From Aurantiochytrium sp. KH105 (taxonomy: Eukaryota > Sar > Bigyra > Thraustochytrida > Thraustochytriidae): a stretch of DNA of 64,000 bases. Shown here piece by piece: positions 1-10,533 of the stretch. The notes below the pieces were generated by a model, which searched no databases, was not told the DNA's origin, and saw nothing but the letters and a program-made list of their open reading frames with translations. The position numbers were made by a program, and so were the translations under genes. The stretch is from contig BGKB01000044.1 of assembly GCA_003116975.1 (NCBI GenBank), positions 1,061,642 through 1,125,641 on the forward strand, in the 5' to 3' direction. How positions within the stretch are numbered: position 1 is the stretch's first letter; every line of letters begins with the position of its first letter.

Positions 1-113
1 AACCAAGCGACTGAGCTTAGGAGATGATGCATAGCAGCCCCGCTTCGCAAAAAGCTTGTATGCACGTAGAAGAAAGCAATAAGGCAACGCGGGGGTCATT
101 CAATCCGATGCTA

Positions 114-1613
114 CTACGATGATGGCTGTGACAGCGTCGAAGAGCTCCCCAAGCCAATGCAACTATAGACGATTGGTACAAAGCAGGTGATGCCCCAGGC
201 CAGTGTTGCATATACTGTGACCTTGACAATTGCGTTTCCGAGGATATCAACATCTCGCGTCAAAAGACGGACAACACGCTTTGACGAGCGGCGAGGAGTC
301 TTGCGCTTGCCTTTTCCATATTTTGAAGACCTGCCCTCAGGTTTAATCTCCTCCACCTTGGGCTTGATTGAGATGCCGAGGAGACTGAGCGCAGCAATTG
401 CGAGTGTCTTGGCGATAACTCGCAGCAAGAGCACGATGATGTAGCCCAAAATCGTCCGCAGCACAACGGCAAGCCGAGGCCAAGCTTGCGCCGAGACTTG
501 AACTTGATGCGCCGCAGAGGGAAGCCATGTCGGAGCCTGCGCGAGCAGACGAGCGTCGCGAAGAGCAACGATGTTGCCAAAGTCATCCATGTGCACGTCG
601 CCAATGTCCTCGAAATGGCGCGAGCCGAGAATGCAGCCGTACACGAGGCCGGTAAGCAGCGCATTTTGCAAAAACGTGGGCGTCGGCGGACGAGGCTGTG
701 GGTTGAGCAAAAGCAGGATGATGGCCGCGAAGAGAAGTTTGAGCGATAGCCACGAGGTGGAAAGATAGTAGCGGTCAAATTGGGCCGAGACAGGAAAGAA
801 ACAGGCGATCCAGATGGCACCGAGGGCAAGGCCACCGCGGAGGTCTGTGGGTGTATGCGCGCCCAGGTAGAGACGCGAGAGACTGAGAGAAACAATGTAG
901 ACGAGGCAGAGCGCGATCCAGAGTCTGTTTTCCGGGTCTGTTACGAGCTTTAGCGCAGCGGCGCCATCCCAAGCGTCTGGGTCACAGGTTGCGTAAAGGA
1001 AGACGAAGACGCTGTTGGAGACTGAGTTCATGGCGTGCGTAGAGGGGAACCCGAAATCGGCAAGGTTGGTCGAGTCGACGGCTTCCTGAATCGCGGGCCG
1101 CCACACGGGGGGCGAGGCCGGGCGCGGAAGCTGGAAAACGTCCTTGGCGAGGTTGCCCATGATGAGACCGACGCAAATAACGAGCGTGAGCCTGCGTCCG
1201 AGGACGCGATCAATGTTCCAGATGATGCAAGGGAGCGCGAGAAGGTAGAATTCTTCCTCGGCGCAAAAGGAGAAGACCTGAAAGTATATGTCGAGGGCAC
1301 GGCAGCGCAGGCGTCGTTGGATCGATACAACTGTCTGCGTGCCGGTTTCCACGACGCGAAACTTGCGTTCGCGGAAGGAGGCGATGCTAGGGTGCAGACA
1401 GAGCCAGGCAATGGGTAGGGATAGCGCCAGGGCAAAGGCTGTGCGCAAGGCGTGGAGACCTGCGTCGAGGCGGCGCCCAATGGAAATGCTCTGGGTCACC
1501 TCGACTTCGCTCTCCCAGCCGGAGCTCTCTTCGCCCTCGGCGAGCGCAGCGTCTTGCCGGAAGCTCCCGCCCCATCGTCCCAGCACCGAGTTGTCGCTCC
1601 GCCCGCCCTGCAT
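114..1613 (-). CDS. Sphingosine/sphingoid-base 1-phosphate phosphatase-like PAP2 membrane protein
   Basis: A 499-aa integral membrane enzyme of the PAP2/LPP superfamily, predicted to dephosphorylate long-chain-base phosphates in the ER membrane and so control ceramide precursor levels. All three PAP2 signatures are visible. Motif 1 is KDVFQLPRP (residues 157-165). Motif 2 is PSTHAM (190-195), the PSTH form found in SGPP/LCB3-type enzymes rather than PSGH. Motif 3 is SRLYLGAHTPTD (246-257), with the catalytic His and Asp. Hydrophobic segments surround the motifs, and three or more further membrane spans follow in the C-terminal half. A basic Lys/Arg stretch lies near residues 420-450. The start is a genuine ATG at 1613. 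Assignment to the S1P phosphatase subgroup rests on the motif forms and the long C-terminal membrane region; another PAP2 lipid phosphatase is the alternative. Confidence 0.85.
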   Translation of the reverse strand: MQGGRSDNSVLGRWGGSFRQDAALAEGEESSGWESEVEVTQSISIGRRLDAGLHALRTAFALALSLPIAWLCLHPSIASFRERKFRVVETGTQTVVSIQRRLRCRALDIYFQVFSFCAEEEFYLLALPCIIWNIDRVLGRRLTLVICVGLIMGNLAKDVFQLPRPASPPVWRPAIQEAVDSTNLADFGFPSTHAMNSVSNSVFVFLYATCDPDAWDGAAALKLVTDPENRLWIALCLVYIVSLSLSRLYLGAHTPTDLRGGLALGAIWIACFFPVSAQFDRYYLSTSWLSLKLLFAAIILLLLNPQPRPPTPTFLQNALLTGLVYGCILGSRHFEDIGDVHMDDFGNIVALRDARLLAQAPTWLPSAAHQVQVSAQAWPRLAVVLRTILGYIIVLLLRVIAKTLAIAALSLLGISIKPKVEEIKPEGRSSKYGKGKRKTPRRSSKRVVRLLTRDVDILGNAIVKVTVYATLAWGITCFVPIVYSCIGLGSSSTLSQPSS

Positions 1614-4600
1614 GCTCGGGCTGCGCGTCGGAGATTGTAGATGCTCAAGGCTCAGGATTTGCTTTGCTTTGCTTTGCTTTGCTTTGGTCGGCTTTGGCCC
1701 AAGGTAGTATAGTAATCGAAGGAGGCAGCAGTGGAAAAAGACGGGAAAAGAAACAACAGACAGACAGACAGACAGATCTCGCTACCCATCGAGATTGGCC
1801 ACTAGAGATGTGGTCATGGCTGTGTTCTTTGACAGAGACAACCGAAGACGACGGTGATGGTGACGATGGCGATGACGATAAAGAGAAAGAAAGTCTCTCG
1901 GATCTTCCTTGCACTTTTTCCAGCCCTTCGATTCCCAGATTTTGGTTGTCGAAACCGAAAAAAGGACGGCGAGGCCACGAAAGCATCGTATGACCATATG
2001 ACCAAGACGATGTTGATTCGAGAAAACGCGCAGCTGATTAATTTGGAAACTCCAATGCGCTGTATTTCACTAAATCTCGAGTTGCAAGCTTGCACGTTGG
2101 GAGCTCGCAAGTAAATTGTCGAACCTCACAATGCAAATAGCTGGAGATTACTCGGTGTCTACCTGCGATTTGATCGAGTTTGCAAGAATCCAAGGAGGAT
2201 TTTTCTTTTTCTGTTACTCCTGGCCTCTCTCTCTCTCTCCTGTTCAAGTGCTTTTCAAGATTGTAGGCAGACAGACAGCGCCCGAAAAACGCCAAGATTG
2301 ACGACGTGCCCCCTCCTTTACCACCAGGTCCTCTCCGCTTCGTCTTTGGTGTCTGCCGTAGCTGCACGGCCTTCAGGCTTTGCACAATCATGGACATCCA
2401 TCAATCGATGCATTCTTCCCTGCATCCATGCATCTATCCATCCATCCACCCTTTCGCCAGCCACTCCTGTAATGTACGAGAGTGTGTGTTGCTCGTTGTG
2501 TAATCGCACGAGATGATGACGAGACGGCGGCCGCCAGGCATGGCGCGCGAAACTGAGACGCCCCTCACTGCACGCCCGCCTGCAGGTGGGGCGGGAAACC
2601 CTGTCCAAGTAGGGCTGTCCTAGCGGAGGGCCTTACGTCCAACCGACAAGCGCCGCGCTCGCGCCTGCCTGCCAGCCTGCCTGTGCTGCCGCGCGACGCA
2701 TCTTTCGCCCTCGCAGGCTTCGCTAAAGCTCACCGCGCCGTTTCTGGCTGCAGCCTGCAGGCGCTGCGCTGCAGCTGCTGCTGCTCCGGCGCAGCTGCGC
2801 GAGCTGTGCGCAATTGGAGGTATCGGGTTGCACGAGTGCACAAGAAAGAAGGAGAGAAAGAAGGACAGAAAGAAGACATGAGACTCGATTGACGGCGTGA
2901 AAGAAGGTCGCGGCGGTGACCCCCGAGAGGATGAAACTCGAAGCGCGCGAGCGAGCGAGCCAGGCAGAGCTCGCGGCCGTCGCTGCGCTCCTCAGGGTTG
3001 ATTGGATATGCCAACCTACCTGCGCGCCTCGCAAGGCCGGCTGGCTGCTTGTGCTTTCTTGCGCCTGCTTTGGTTGCTCTGGCGGCTGGTGGGTCGCCAT
3101 CGCAGCGAAAACGAAGGGAGCAAAAAGAAGCAAGCAACAGCGAGCAAGTGGTTGGTTACATGGACCGTGACAACTGGAAAAATAGGACAAGCGCGCAGAA
3201 GCAAGAAAGCAGAGTCTGACCTACAAGCAACCATACCAAACAAACCCCCATTGACCCATCCATCTGCCGGCGCCCCTGCCGCCCGTCGCGCAAGCCTAGG
3301 CCACGTCCGCGAACCTCCCCCTCCTTGCGGCGCTCGCACGTCGCCCGAGCCGCGCGCTCCCCCCGGGGAGACGAAACCAGGCGCGGCGAGGCCTTCTATT
3401 CCTCCCCGCGCAAACCGCAAGACCCATCCTCGCGCCCCGTTCGGGCTCTGGCTCAGCAGCCGGGCTCTGGCTCTGGCTCTGGCTCCGGCTCTGACGCAGA
3501 GCGCAAAGACGACGCCTCCGTGGCGGCCCAACGCGTGAGTCCGCGAACAGACCCAAGATCGCGCCCCTCGATCGGAGCGAGGCACGCTGACGAACGCGGT
3601 AGGCGCTCTCGACGGCAGCTTGGCGCTGCTTGTGCTGTGTGTATACAGCAGCAGCGCGCCTTGCTGCGGTACACACCACCTTCCTCGGCGGACCGCCGTT
3701 CTCGGGCGGGAACGGGAACGCCTGTGTGAGACCGCCTCTAGCCTTCTGACAGGGTCCGGACGGGGACTGACCGACTGCCAGTCTGCGCTACTGCGCTACT
3801 GCCTGACTGCCTGGCTGACTGACTGCCTGGCTGACTGATACGCAGCCGGACTCTCCTCTGCGCTGCCGCGCGGCCGGTTCTCTCGGTCCCTCGCACGGCC
3901 CTCCTTCCCGCGGACCGGCGACCTGCCCGCTGCCGGCGCGTGCCGCAAGAAAGGAGAGAAACAGCGAAAACCCAGGCCATCTTTTCCATCAACCTCCTCG
4001 CCGGCGGCGGCGTCTCCCGGCCCACCCCCTCCCGGGACCTCCTCGCTCGCTGCCTGCAAATCTGCAGCTGCAGACGGCGGCCGCTGCGACGGGCCGGCAG
4101 AGCGCAGCCGCAGCGACGGGCAGGCAGAGCGCAGCCGCAGCGACCGAGCCCTCGCTCGCTCGCGGGCGCCGGCCAGCCGCGTTCTCTTCCGCGTTCCGTT
4201 CTCTCGCGCAGTCCCTCGGCCCAAAGACAAGCCGAGGCAGGTTGTGTATCCATCTCCCCCGGAGGTACGCCCGCGCGCCTCTAGCCGACCGCGCCCCGCC
4301 GCCGGCCGCGCCGCAGCCGCTCGCCTCGCATCGCATCGCATCGCCTCTCCTCGCCTCGCGTCGCGCCCGCGCGCGCAGCAGCAGAGCGGCGCGCGCTGCG
4401 CCCGGAGGCCGGCCGCCTGGCTGGGACGCGGGATTTCACGCGGCGCAGACCAGAACCGGCGTTTTCCGACCGCCACGGGCGCAAACCCGGCGGCGAGTCC
4501 AGACCCGCCTCTAGCGGGGCTCTAGCGGGGCCTAGCGGAACAGCGGCCGGGAACAGGCAGGCAGGGCGGCGGGTCGATCCATCGCCACCAGCAGCAGACA

Positions 4601-4831
4601 GGCAGACAGACAGACAGACAGACAAACAAACAGACAGGACGAAAAGACGAAAAGACGAAAAGACTCGAGTGACGGGACGAGAAGGCGAGGCGAGACAGAC
4701 GCGGAGGCGGGAAGCAGACCCCCATCGAGCGCAGCGCGGGCGCGGAGAAGGACCGCGCGGGCGCGAGCAGCGGCAGCGGCAGCGGCAGCGGCAGCGCGGC
4801 GGGCGCGAGGAGAGCGGGCGCGGTGGATGCG
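1614..4831. other. GC-rich low-complexity intergenic region without a credible gene
   Basis: About 3.2 kb between the minus-strand phosphatase start and the plus-strand acidic protein. It contains a (GCTTT)n run at 1661-1685, (CAGA)n runs at about 1758-1777 and 4595-4640, a CCATC-rich stretch at 2390-2450, GCTCTG repeats at 3450-3485 and a (GCATC)n run at about 4325-4346. Open frames exist on both strands, but all are Arg/Ala/Pro-rich products of high GC, with no recognisable domain. I see no RNA gene. Confidence 0.6.
1661..1685. repeat. (GCTTT)n pentanucleotide microsatellite
   Basis: Five tandem GCTTT units directly upstream of the phosphatase gene, in its likely promoter or 5' leader. It is one of several pentanucleotide arrays in the window. 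Confidence 0.9.
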
Positions 4832-5483
4832 ATGACGGCGCGGGATGCGGGCGGGAACATGGGCATGGAGATGCCGCCGGCCTGGGACGCGCGCGAGTCC
4901 CGGATGCGCGGCAAAGCCGCGGCCATGGACGCAGGAGAGGCGCGCGCGGGCGGCCTCCGCGCAGCCGCGGGCGCCNAAGCCCGCGCTGCGCGAGTCGCAG
5001 CTTCTGAGCAGGCGCAGGAGACCTCGCGCCCAGCCTGCGCCCGCGGACCTCCTTATCTGGTTCAGTATCGACGGCGAGGACGAAGACGACAACGACGACG
5101 AGGAGGAGGAGGTACTAGAGGGGTCCTTTGACTGCACCGACGCCGAAGACTCCATCGTCGTCAGCAGTAGCAGCAGCAGTAGCGAGAGCATCCTTGGCCC
5201 CAAGGACATCGCATGTACAGACTTCAAGCACATTCACGGCAGCGCCGCAGAGGACAAACACGAGGACGGGGAGAATGCGAGCGTCGACCCCGCAGCAGGG
5301 CCGCATGACCTGAGTCGATCAAATTCGGGAGAATCATGCGTGTCCGCGAACCCAGAGGACGAGGAATCAAAAGACGCTGAGCGCGCCGAGTTCCCGCCAC
5401 ACACAATCGAGACGCACAGGAAGAGGACTCCACCTGTATCACCAGTTCTTCCACATCATCGCCATCGACCCGCATATCTTTAA
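4832..5483 (+). CDS. Acidic, serine-rich protein of unknown function; frame interrupted by an ambiguous base
   Basis: I do not recognise this protein. An ATG at 4832 opens a frame starting MTARDAGGNMGMEMPP that runs to the single N at 4976. The downstream frame, one position out of register, continues from KPALRESQLL into a segment LLIWFSIDGEDEDDND. An acidic DDEEEE run, a poly-Ser run and a low-complexity tail ending at 5483 follow. Removing the N joins the two frames without a stop, giving about 216 aa. So the N is probably a spurious inserted base rather than a real frameshift. The protein has no membrane segment and looks largely disordered apart from the hydrophobic LLIWFSI patch, which could be a short binding motif. 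It is convergent with the next gene. Confidence 0.5.
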
Positions 5484-5911
5484 CTGACTGATGCGATAGG
5501 CAGCGAGCTAAGGCTCTGGTTCACAGCTCGACCAAACCCTTTTTTCCCCCTCCTGTACTCTAGTTTGTTCGCGACGACGCTTTCCGCGGTACGATGTATG
5601 TATACTGGCCTTGTACCCACGCACAGTCTTGTCGTCCACTTATATAATCATATCAAATCAAATCAATTTCACATCATAAGAAACCTGCTTGCCTGACCGT
5701 CCGCAAGATCAATGCAAAGTTAAGGGAAGGGCTTCGTGGTCGCGAAGCGCAGTCAGCAAAAGCTTTGTCTGGAAATTTACAAATCAACTTTCTCTTGTCT
5801 CTGATTCGTTCGCGACGATACTTTATATTGAACGACTTGATGCCTTGTACTCGCGCACAGTCTCGATTTCGAGTCAATCGTTCCACATTTATTCTTCGTC
5901 GTTAATAGTAC
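5484..5911. repeat. Convergent 3' intergenic region with a diverged direct duplication
   Basis: The sequence between two convergent genes contains two related blocks about 235-243 bp apart. GTTCGCGACGACGCTTT near 5565 matches GTTCGCGACGATACTTT near 5808. CCTTGTACCCACGCACAGTC at 5609 matches CCTTGTACTCGCGCACAGTC near 5844. This looks like an old tandem duplication of a 3' untranslated region. No coding potential is evident. Confidence 0.6.
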
Positions 5912-7711
5912 TCATCTACACTGCCGCGACTGAGGCAAAGGACTCAGACCGTACTGCGAAGCAATATCATCAAGAGACCGCTCCGTGACCTCCTCCAAAT
6001 ACGTCTCCATGCAATGTGGGTTGTAAGCGAGCGCGCGATGCGGTGGACGGCGCAACAAAACCTCGCGTGCCGGAGGTCCCACGCCGAGACTCTCGCTGTC
6101 GCCACACCGACTTGCCTCAACGTCTTCAAGCACGAGAGCTCCAAGCTGACTTTGCACGAATCGTCGGGCGAGCGGCGAGCGCAAGAGATCCCTGAGCGCG
6201 TCAACATTCGAGACGGTATGCAAATCGGCTGCCTCGACATCAAGAACTTCTTGTCGAGCCACAGATGAGTCACTCTCCGCAACGTCCATATTGAAAGCCT
6301 CGTCGGCAGCCTCTGCAGCCACGGGTGTCGCCGCCATAGAGCTTGCGCGGGAGCGCTTTCGGCCGCGGAACGAAGATGTCAAACGCGTCCAGACTGCGGT
6401 GGCCGCTCCGTCAAACGAGTGTGCCCGACCACGGCGCGTAAGCGAAGCTGGCTGCTGCATTCCATCTTCAGAGTTCTCGCCCTCCCGAGCGGTTGTCGGG
6501 AACTTTTTGCTGGTGTCGGTGATCATGCTGGTGGTCATCGCCCCGGCAGGCTCTCTCTGCAACGCACCGAGCAAAGATGCAATGGCCGCGTCCGCACGTT
6601 CAGCAAAGGGTTGCAAAACCTCGGCATGTAACATCTCAGAGAGCGCGTTTTCCAACGCGCAAAGTCCGTACGGGTCAAGATGGCCAGACGGCGCCAAGAC
6701 GCTGGGCTGCAAAGAGACCAAGACGCGTGCGAGAATCATTCCTTCAAAGGCCACTATAGCAAGAACGCGAGGTTCGAGCACACAATTTGAACCAGGACGT
6801 TGCGCTGCAAATGTTGGTATGCGTGCCCCGGTATCGCGGTCCACCGCAGCATACAGACTGATGACGCGGCGCGTCGGACGACTCGTATGAAACAGATCGC
6901 CCTCAATCGTAAGGGTTCGAAAGACATCGTGAACATCCGCTGCGCAAAGTGAAGAATGCACGAGCGCGCCGTTGGCCAGAACGAGAGAGCCGACGCCAAG
7001 ACACAGGTCAGCCTCGTCAAAGGTATCGTTGTGCGCCTCGACATGCTGATCGACGAGGTCCATGGCCTCCTCAATGTCGGTTCTCGCGTCCGCGTGCTCG
7101 AGTTCGACAAAGCTTGGCGCATCAAAGATGACGTCCGCGTAAACTCTTGAAAGAATTGAAAAGATGCGATTCGTGAGGGGACCGCGAAGCGCAAGTGGAT
7201 GGAAAAAGGGTACGAAAACATCAAAGACGAGCGGGTCGACAACTGCGCGTATCCATGGCGCGTGATTCATCCATCGCGACGGTGGGCCAAGACGAACAAG
7301 TAGTGCGTCTCGAGCGTCCTGCGCCGCGCCCTTGAGGAGCGCGGGGAAGCGTGCGTCGGCCGCGAGCGCGCTGCGTACCGCGAGCGTTAAGTCACTGTTG
7401 ACGGCGCAAAAGACGACAACCACATCATCCTTGACGAGGACTTGTGTACAATCTGCGCGGCGCGTAGAAGCAAGTTCTACGGGGCGCGAATCGTCTTGCT
7501 TGTTCTCATTTTCTTTGTGAACGGCAGCGGCGCCGAGGTTGAGTGCCAAAAGGTCGAAGATCTCCTTGTCAATTTGTTCCGTGTCGCGCAAGAGTCGAGG
7601 CGAGCCGGTCAGCATCTCATGTTCCCGATTCGCCAGTGTCCTGACAATTGCCCACTCGAGGCCTACTTGACGCGCGTCCCTGGTATCGGGTCCCGAGCCT
7701 TGTTGCTGCAT
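5912..7711 (-). CDS. Conserved-looking 599-aa protein of unknown function
   Basis: Not recognised. The open frame extends upstream to 8107, but only through a GTG codon and Ala/Arg-rich sequence. The first ATG is at 7711 (MQQQGSGPDTRD...), which I take as the start. The N-terminal half has alternating hydrophobic strands and helices (for example VKDDVVVVFCAVNSD near residue 93, and DPLVFDVFVPFFHPL near 165). A central region around residues 250-400 repeats this character. A basic Ser/Arg-rich linker (SSFRGRKRSRASSMA) precedes an acidic stretch. The tail has a structured look, with CMETYLEEVTERSLDD near the end. The strand-rich layout would be compatible with a trafficking or longin-type protein, but that is only an impression. 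It shares its 5' region with the divergent poly(A) polymerase gene. Confidence 0.65.
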   Translation of the reverse strand: MQQQGSGPDTRDARQVGLEWAIVRTLANREHEMLTGSPRLLRDTEQIDKEIFDLLALNLGAAAVHKENENKQDDSRPVELASTRRADCTQVLVKDDVVVVFCAVNSDLTLAVRSALAADARFPALLKGAAQDARDALLVRLGPPSRWMNHAPWIRAVVDPLVFDVFVPFFHPLALRGPLTNRIFSILSRVYADVIFDAPSFVELEHADARTDIEEAMDLVDQHVEAHNDTFDEADLCLGVGSLVLANGALVHSSLCAADVHDVFRTLTIEGDLFHTSRPTRRVISLYAAVDRDTGARIPTFAAQRPGSNCVLEPRVLAIVAFEGMILARVLVSLQPSVLAPSGHLDPYGLCALENALSEMLHAEVLQPFAERADAAIASLLGALQREPAGAMTTSMITDTSKKFPTTAREGENSEDGMQQPASLTRRGRAHSFDGAATAVWTRLTSSFRGRKRSRASSMAATPVAAEAADEAFNMDVAESDSSVARQEVLDVEAADLHTVSNVDALRDLLRSPLARRFVQSQLGALVLEDVEASRCGDSESLGVGPPAREVLLRRPPHRALAYNPHCMETYLEEVTERSLDDIASQYGLSPLPQSRQCR

Positions 7712-8415
7712 TCTCTTTCGTCGCGTTGCTTTCCGTTCGTTCTCAACGTCGACTTCTACTTTCCAAAGGGCGCGCCAAGCGCAACGACGAGAATGACAGC
7801 GATGAAAACAGTGCTCGTTGGCCTCTGGTGCCGTGCTCGTGGCTCCTTTGGCACGCAGCGAGCGACCCTCGCTCGCTCGCCCGCAGACGCTGCTTGCAAC
7901 GGCGGCTCGAGCTCGCGAGGACCGAGCTCTGTTTTCTCTGCTCTCTCTTTCTTCGTCTTTCTTTATCCACAAAAGCAGGGCAGAGCGCGGCGCGCGAGGC
8001 AAACGAGGTTCTCGCGCGGCCTCGGCGACGTCGGCGGCGGCGGCGGCGGCGGGCGAGAGCGCGCGCGCCGGGCAGGAGAGCGGAGACGCGTCGGCCGGCG
8101 CGTCCACTGCGCGAGACAGCTACGGCGGGCGAGGCACGAACAAGAGGGGGATCGAGCTCGACTGTCTGGCCCTGGCGGCAGCGACGACGCTCGAGGGAGA
8201 AGACGAAGCGCGCGCGCGCGCACGCAGCTTTGCGAAGGCGACGAAAAAGACGACAAAGAGGACTGCCGTGACGCATACGGACTTGCCGATCTTTGATTAA
8301 AGCAATCGATATTCCGCAGCCGCTTCTACCTTTTGCAAGCTTTGGCGAGGACGAGTGAGCGCTTGTGCAATACTAGCACTCAGCTGGATTCCAGTTCACT
8401 CTCCACTCTCACAAG
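7712..8415. promoter_or_regulatory. Probable bidirectional promoter between the 599-aa protein and poly(A) polymerase
   Basis: About 700 bp separates two divergent starts. It is GC-rich, with a GGC-type repeat at 8029-8053 and purine/pyrimidine-skewed stretches. No TATA-like element can be assigned. The long open frames here are Arg/Ala-rich byproducts of composition. Confidence 0.4.
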
Positions 8416-10533
8416 ATGATGCAGAGCGATGGAGTGATGAGCCGGTTCATACCGTGGTACGCCGAGCTGGACGTGCAGGCGCCAACAAAGGAGGACGAAG
8501 AGCGCACTGCGGAGCTGCAGGCCTTTATTGACGATGTAGCACCGCTCGAAACCAAGGAGCAGCAGCGGGTGCGCCTCACGCTGCTAGAGAACCTTCGCGA
8601 CATGCTGAACGCCTGGGTCCTCAACAAACTCGAAGAGAAACACGTAATTGTGGAGCTCGAGGAGGGCGAGCTCGCAGGGCGCGTCTTTGTGTCGGGCTCG
8701 TACCGTCTGGGTGTGAACACGCGAGGTTCCGATATCGATACGATTTGTACGATCCCAATGTCGCTGTCGCGCGATGAGTTTTTTTCGGAAGAGGACGGCA
8801 TGGTGCAGCTCTTGAGAGCTCGGCCCGAGGTCTCGTACGTGAACCCTGTGACAGGCGCGCGCGTGCCCATTATCGAGGTCGTTTGGAACGACATTGAGCT
8901 CGACGTGCTTTGCGCGGTGATCAATCGGCCGCGGGTTCCACAGCGGCCTGAGGACCTATTGGATGACCAGATCCTCGTGGGCATGGATGATGTGAGTCAG
9001 ATCACGCTGAACGGTCCGCGCGTGACCGAGCTCATTTCGAACTTGGTACCCAAGGCAAAGCCTTACAAGCTGGTGCTGCGCTGCGTGCGTTACTGGGCCA
9101 AGCAACGGGGCGTGTACTCGAACAAGATTGGTTTCTTGGGTGGCGTGAATTGGGCTATCCTGGTGGCCTTTGTGTGCCAGGTGTACCCGGCGGCTGCGCC
9201 AAGCCGGCTTTTGACGGAGTTCTTCGAGCTTTACAAGGTGTGGCAATGGCCAACAGAGATTCGTCTGTGTCATCCGTATGAAGTGGATGGTCTGAATGCG
9301 GACCAGTGGGAGCATCGGCCGGGAGAGCTGATGCCGATTATTACGCCAGCGTATCCGTGCATGAACTCGTCATACACGGTGTCCAAGTACACATTGCGAA
9401 TCATGACGGAGGAGTTTGTGCGAGGCGCCAAGTTGTGCAAGAACGTGCGCCTTCCTGGGCCCGACAGCAAGGGCGTTGCGGGCACGGGTTCGATATGGGC
9501 GCCGGTCTTTCGTCGGACAGAGTTCTTTGTGCGTTTTGGGACGTACTTTGTCATCAAGGCGACGGCGCCAACGGATGATCAGCTGAACCGCTGGAGTGGC
9601 TGGATTGAGGCACGCACACGCAAGCTCCTCGAGGAGCTCGACCGTCACGCCATGGAACATGTGTATCCGTTTCCTAAAAAGTTTTCGCACGCGGATGTCG
9701 CCGTCCCGTTTGATCCGAACAAGAAGATCAAGGGCGCAGCAAGTGACGAAGAAAAAGAGGAGAAGAACAAGAACGACGAAGGCAAGGACAAAGACAATGA
9801 GGATTCGACGAGCACCTCAAAGGACTCGGGCGCGGAGCCCGCCTCATACTGGTACGTGGGCCTCAAACCGCACCCAATCAACACGGTGCGACATGGGCCC
9901 AAGGTGGACCTATCGATGGCAGCAGCGGCATGGATCAGACTCATCAAAACGTGGGACGGCTATGAGCCCGGCATGGACATTACGACGATGTTGTGCAAGT
10001 GGAAGCAGCTTCCGGACGACCCTGATCTCTTTCCTGATGGCAAAGAAGCCTCGAAGGCGGAGCATCAGCAAATCATGGCGCGCGTGAAGCGTGAGAACGC
10101 GTGGCTGCGCAGCACTTTGCTTGAAGCCAACGGGTCTGCTGCTGACGCCAATGTAGCTGAGGTGACGCAAGGCGGTGGCGAGGATTCGTCAAAGGGGGAA
10201 ATGGCGGAGACGGAGGCCGAAGCGGGCGCCAAGGCCGAGGCAGCTGCGGCTGTAAAAGAGGAAGTCGATGGGGTCAAGACGGAGACCGCTAACGGTAGCA
10301 AGAACGGCGTGGTGAAGACGGAAGTGGTCAAGGAAGAGGAAGAAGAGGGTGAGCGCCGTGCCAATGTGCAACGCATGCAGGATCTGCTGGGAAAGCGTGT
10401 ACGTGAGGGTCAGGAAGCGCAAGCGGCCAAGGAGGCGATGAAGCGCGCCAAGACAATTTCGGGCAACAACTTCTTTGATCTGCCCAAGGTCGAGGGCATC
10501 AACACGCGTGCGCGAATTTCGAACTTTCGGTAA
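8416..10533 (+). CDS. Poly(A) polymerase (canonical nuclear PAP)
   Basis: A 705-aa canonical poly(A) polymerase that adds poly(A) tails to cleaved pre-mRNA in the nucleus, with the CPSF-type 3' processing machinery. The nucleotidyltransferase core is plain: GSYRLGVNTRGSDID has Gly-Ser at 94-95 and catalytic Asp106/Asp108, and the third carboxylate is Asp163 in NDIELDVLC. The central-domain signature RCVRYWAKQRGVYSNKIGFL (222-241) follows. Downstream residues to about 510 match the RNA-binding domain, with a Glu/Lys-rich insertion near 435-475. The C-terminal tail from about 560 is Ala/Glu/Lys-rich and carries basic KRVREG and KRAKT stretches that may be nuclear localisation signals. The start is the first of two adjacent ATGs; the second, at 8419, is equally possible. 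Length and domain order are typical of the family. Confidence 0.96.
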   Translation: MMQSDGVMSRFIPWYAELDVQAPTKEDEERTAELQAFIDDVAPLETKEQQRVRLTLLENLRDMLNAWVLNKLEEKHVIVELEEGELAGRVFVSGSYRLGVNTRGSDIDTICTIPMSLSRDEFFSEEDGMVQLLRARPEVSYVNPVTGARVPIIEVVWNDIELDVLCAVINRPRVPQRPEDLLDDQILVGMDDVSQITLNGPRVTELISNLVPKAKPYKLVLRCVRYWAKQRGVYSNKIGFLGGVNWAILVAFVCQVYPAAAPSRLLTEFFELYKVWQWPTEIRLCHPYEVDGLNADQWEHRPGELMPIITPAYPCMNSSYTVSKYTLRIMTEEFVRGAKLCKNVRLPGPDSKGVAGTGSIWAPVFRRTEFFVRFGTYFVIKATAPTDDQLNRWSGWIEARTRKLLEELDRHAMEHVYPFPKKFSHADVAVPFDPNKKIKGAASDEEKEEKNKNDEGKDKDNEDSTSTSKDSGAEPASYWYVGLKPHPINTVRHGPKVDLSMAAAAWIRLIKTWDGYEPGMDITTMLCKWKQLPDDPDLFPDGKEASKAEHQQIMARVKRENAWLRSTLLEANGSAADANVAEVTQGGGEDSSKGEMAETEAEAGAKAEAAAAVKEEVDGVKTETANGSKNGVVKTEVVKEEEEEGERRANVQRMQDLLGKRVREGQEAQAAKEAMKRAKTISGNNFFDLPKVEGINTRARISNFR

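Noticed and set aside
7712-8107. Upstream extension of the 599-aa protein
   Set aside because: It has no ATG (opens with GTG) and is low-complexity; the ATG at 7711 is preferred.
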